A stretch of DNA of 7,380 bases, taken from positions 1-7,380 of the forward strand of contig CALAEX010000131.1 of NCBI GenBank assembly GCA_937891165.1. The letters are read 5' to 3'. This document shows, piece by piece, positions 6,005 through 7,380 of this stretch; the stretch's first letter is position 1; the number at the start of each line of letters is the position of its first letter. The DNA is from an uncultured Lachnospiraceae bacterium. Its GTDB lineage: Bacteria; Bacillota; Clostridia; Lachnospirales; Lachnospiraceae. The notes under the pieces are model-generated. The model saw only the letters and a list, made by a program, of their open reading frames with translations, did no database searches and had not been told where the DNA came from. The translations under genes and the position numbers were made by a program.

Positions 6005-6076
6005 CTATTATGGTTACTGTTCACGCATATATAATCACTACAACAAATAATATAGTGTAAACAGTAACCTATTATG
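6005..6076. mobile_element. Putative miniature element: 56-bp inverted-repeat unit with 8-bp direct repeats
   Basis: CTATTATG occurs at 6005-6012 and again, identical, at 6069-6076. Exactly between them lies a 56-bp unit (6013-6068) that begins GTTACTGTT and ends AACAGTAAC, a perfect 9-bp terminal inverted repeat extending to about 12 matches in 14 (GTTACTGTTcACgC against GTTACTGTTtACaC). Flanking duplications abutting inverted ends are the signature of transposition by a non-autonomous element. The unit is far too short to code. Alternatives are a dyad operator or a leader hairpin whose flanking repeat is chance. Copy number elsewhere in the genome is unknown. Confidence 0.5.
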
Positions 6077-6099
6077 CACTAATTACAGTAATTTTTCAA
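6071..6099 (-). promoter_or_regulatory. Promoter of the tcdA-MATE unit
   Basis: On the minus strand TTGAAA (6094-6099; 5 of 6) and CATAAT (6071-6076; 5 of 6) are exactly 17 bp apart, the best SigA-like promoter in the window. The predicted start is near 6065, inside the right arm of the inverted repeat. The tcdA mRNA would therefore begin with the 56-bp dyad and have a leader of about 100 nt. The -10 box is made from the right-hand copy of the 8-bp direct repeat. Confidence 0.65.
6081..6093. promoter_or_regulatory. 13-bp palindrome in the tcdA promoter spacer
   Basis: AATTAC-A-GTAATT is a perfect 6-bp inverted repeat around one base and falls wholly within the 17-bp spacer between the -35 and -10 boxes. 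This is a standard operator position for a repressor. It shares the ACAGTAA word with the ends of the neighbouring element (6061-6067). It is AT-rich, so chance is possible, and no regulator gene is nearby. Confidence 0.3.
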
Positions 6100-6107
6100 T
6101 AGTATCC

Positions 6108-6136
6108 TAGAAAATACCAAAGAGATATGATATACT
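6108..6136 (+). promoter_or_regulatory. Promoter of the D,D-carboxypeptidase-like gene
   Basis: TAGAAA (6108-6113; 4 of 6) and TATACT (6131-6136; 5 of 6) are 17 bp apart. TGA at 6128-6130 makes it an extended -10 promoter. The start is predicted near 6143, giving a leader of about 40 nt that contains the palindrome at 6156-6171 and the AGGAG ribosome site at 6171-6175. Confidence 0.65.
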
Positions 6137-6155
6137 CATCCTAACCTTTACACTT

Positions 6156-6171
6156 TATTAAAATTTTAATA
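6156..6171. repeat. 16-bp perfect AT palindrome before the carboxypeptidase ribosome site
   Basis: TATTAAAATTTTAATA reads the same on both strands and its last base is the first of AGGAG. It lies just downstream of the predicted transcription start and could be an operator or a weak hairpin next to the ribosome site. Being made only of A and T in an AT-rich gap, it may be chance. Confidence 0.35.
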
Positions 6172-6181
6172 GGAGACACTT

Positions 6182-7345
6182 ATGCGAAATAGAAGAAACT
6201 ACCACAGAAACTCACACCATATAAGCCAGTTACTTACAGGACTTATTACAACCCTAATTTTCTTTTGTGTTACAATTGGATTGATTGCTGTTTTTTGCAA
6301 ATCGATTATTCCTACTGCTTCCACTGGAAATAATGCTTTGAATTTTACCCCTACTGTAGCACTATCTCCAACAACACCTATAACAATTCCACCTACACAA
6401 ACAGTAACACCTAGTCCTACTATAGCTACGCCAACACCAACGATATCATTAGCTACACCAACAATAGAACCAACGATACCTATTGTTTCTATTTCTACTA
6501 CACCAGTAGTATATTGTGCTTTCCAAACAGAACAAGCACCTCCTACGTTTACAGGAAACTCTTACATTATTGCTGATTTCTATACAAAACAAACATTACT
6601 CTCCTATCGACCAGAGTTACAAATTTATCCTGCTAGTACAATAAAATTATTAACGGCAATGGTAGGGCTTGATTTATCTGAGCCATCCACATCATTAACA
6701 TTAAGTGAATCTGTTTTTCAAAACATTACAAGTGATATTGCAGGATCTGGTGTACCAGTAGGAACAACATACCCTCTTGAAGTTTGGCTAAATCTTTTGC
6801 TTGTTCGTTCCTTTGGAGATGCTGCAAATACAATTGCAGAAGAAACTGCAGGCTCTATCGAACAATTTATAGACAAAATGAATCAAAAAATAGAACAACT
6901 TGGACTAACAAATACGGTTGTAGATAATGCCGTAGGATTAGATATTGGAAATGGATTCTCTAACATCCATAGCACAGCAAAAGATATGCTAACGATTGCC
7001 TTAGAATCCCTACAATATCCTTTGATTAAAGAAATTATTGCAAAACCAACCTATCTAATTCCTGCTACTAATACGACACCTGAAACTCTCATTCCAAACT
7101 CACATCCTTTCCTTTCTCCACTAGAATCCTATTCTAGTCCTTACTTTACAACAATAGGAGGAAAAACTGGTACAACAAGTGCTGCTGGTAATTGTTTAAT
7201 CACTATTGTAAAAGGAGCAGATACTCATACTTATATTTGCGTTTATTTTGGAGGAAAAACAAGAGATACCATGGCAAAAGAAATCATAGAACTTTTAGAA
7301 TATGTAATTGAATCCCGTACAAACTTAAATAGAGTAGAGAAATAA
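6182..7345 (+). CDS. D-alanyl-D-alanine carboxypeptidase-like protein (peptidase S11), N-terminally anchored, altered SxN motif
   Basis: This 387-residue protein belongs to the low-molecular-weight penicillin-binding proteins that remove the terminal D-Ala from peptidoglycan stem peptides outside the membrane. A basic N-terminus (1-13) and one hydrophobic segment (about 17-38) with no lipobox predict a membrane anchor. A Thr/Pro-rich low-complexity linker follows (about 44-108). The catalytic domain (about 118-375) has SxxK as STIK (S152, K155) and KTGT (328-331). The second motif, normally SGN or SAN before DAA, reads SFG (210-212), so the Asn is replaced by Gly. No C-terminal PBP5-like beta domain or amphipathic anchor is evident; the N-terminal helix appears to replace it. 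ATG at 6182 has AGGAG 6 nt upstream. The fold is secure; full activity is uncertain because of the motif change. Confidence 0.9.
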   Translation: MRNRRNYHRNSHHISQLLTGLITTLIFFCVTIGLIAVFCKSIIPTASTGNNALNFTPTVALSPTTPITIPPTQTVTPSPTIATPTPTISLATPTIEPTIPIVSISTTPVVYCAFQTEQAPPTFTGNSYIIADFYTKQTLLSYRPELQIYPASTIKLLTAMVGLDLSEPSTSLTLSESVFQNITSDIAGSGVPVGTTYPLEVWLNLLLVRSFGDAANTIAEETAGSIEQFIDKMNQKIEQLGLTNTVVDNAVGLDIGNGFSNIHSTAKDMLTIALESLQYPLIKEIIAKPTYLIPATNTTPETLIPNSHPFLSPLESYSSPYFTTIGGKTGTTSAAGNCLITIVKGADTHTYICVYFGGKTRDTMAKEIIELLEYVIESRTNLNRVEK

Positions 7346-7361
7346 CAGCATATGTTATTTC
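7339..7361 (+). terminator. Possible terminator hairpin overlapping the carboxypeptidase stop codon
   Basis: GAAATAACA (7339-7347) and TGTTATTTC (7353-7361) form a perfect 9-bp stem with a 5-nt loop; the TAA stop (7343-7345) lies in the left arm. The stem is AT-rich and the following bases are pyrimidine-rich (CCTCTCATT) rather than a U-run, so it is weak as an intrinsic terminator. It may instead protect the mRNA 3' end. Confidence 0.4.
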
Positions 7362-7380
7362 CCTCTCATTGAACCGTACG

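Overview
The window looks like chromosome from a low-GC Gram-positive anaerobe of the class Clostridia, most plausibly a Lachnospiraceae gut bacterium (Roseburia/Agathobacter-like). This is inferred from the AT-rich sequence, strong AGGAG-type ribosome sites, extended -10 promoters and the character of the proteins (MsmX/UgpC-type sugar ATPase, YitT protein, an LCP-like protein, a Thr/Pro-linked D,D-carboxypeptidase). The genus is not proven. There is no prophage, integrase, CRISPR array, rRNA or tRNA. The genes are intact apart from the first, which is cut by the window edge.

Layout. (1) 1-623, minus: 5' part of the shared ATPase of carbohydrate ABC importers. Its 308-bp upstream gap holds a probable promoter, a leader of about 170 nt with two inverted repeats, and a degenerate tandem repeat of about 33-bp period. 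(2) 932-2988, minus: a tight three-gene unit in transcription order of LCP-like membrane protein, small secreted protein of unknown function, and YitT-family membrane protein. All three are envelope or secreted products, driven by one promoter at about 3023-3052. (3) 3124-3855, plus: a lone short-chain dehydrogenase resembling the EF-P 5-aminopentanone reductase (YmfI) group, with its own divergent promoter. (4) 3859-5962, minus: tcdA (tRNA ct6A cyclase) followed by a MATE exporter. The MATE gene converges on the dehydrogenase with 3 bp between them, and its terminator hairpin contains its stop codon. (5) 5963-6181: a divergent control region with two good promoters and a 56-bp element with inverted ends flanked by perfect 8-bp direct repeats, which looks like a miniature transposable element. 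(6) 6182-7345, plus: an N-terminally anchored D-alanyl-D-alanine carboxypeptidase-like protein with an altered SxN motif.

How it fits together. Most of the window is ordinary housekeeping and envelope biology: sugar uptake, wall-linked proteins, tRNA modification, export and peptidoglycan trimming. No complete new defence or mobile system is visible. The parts most worth a second look are the putative MITE sitting at the tcdA transcription start, the LCP-like protein lacking the usual catalytic residues and paired with a small secreted protein, the SxN change in the carboxypeptidase, and the structured leader and repeats upstream of the sugar ATPase.
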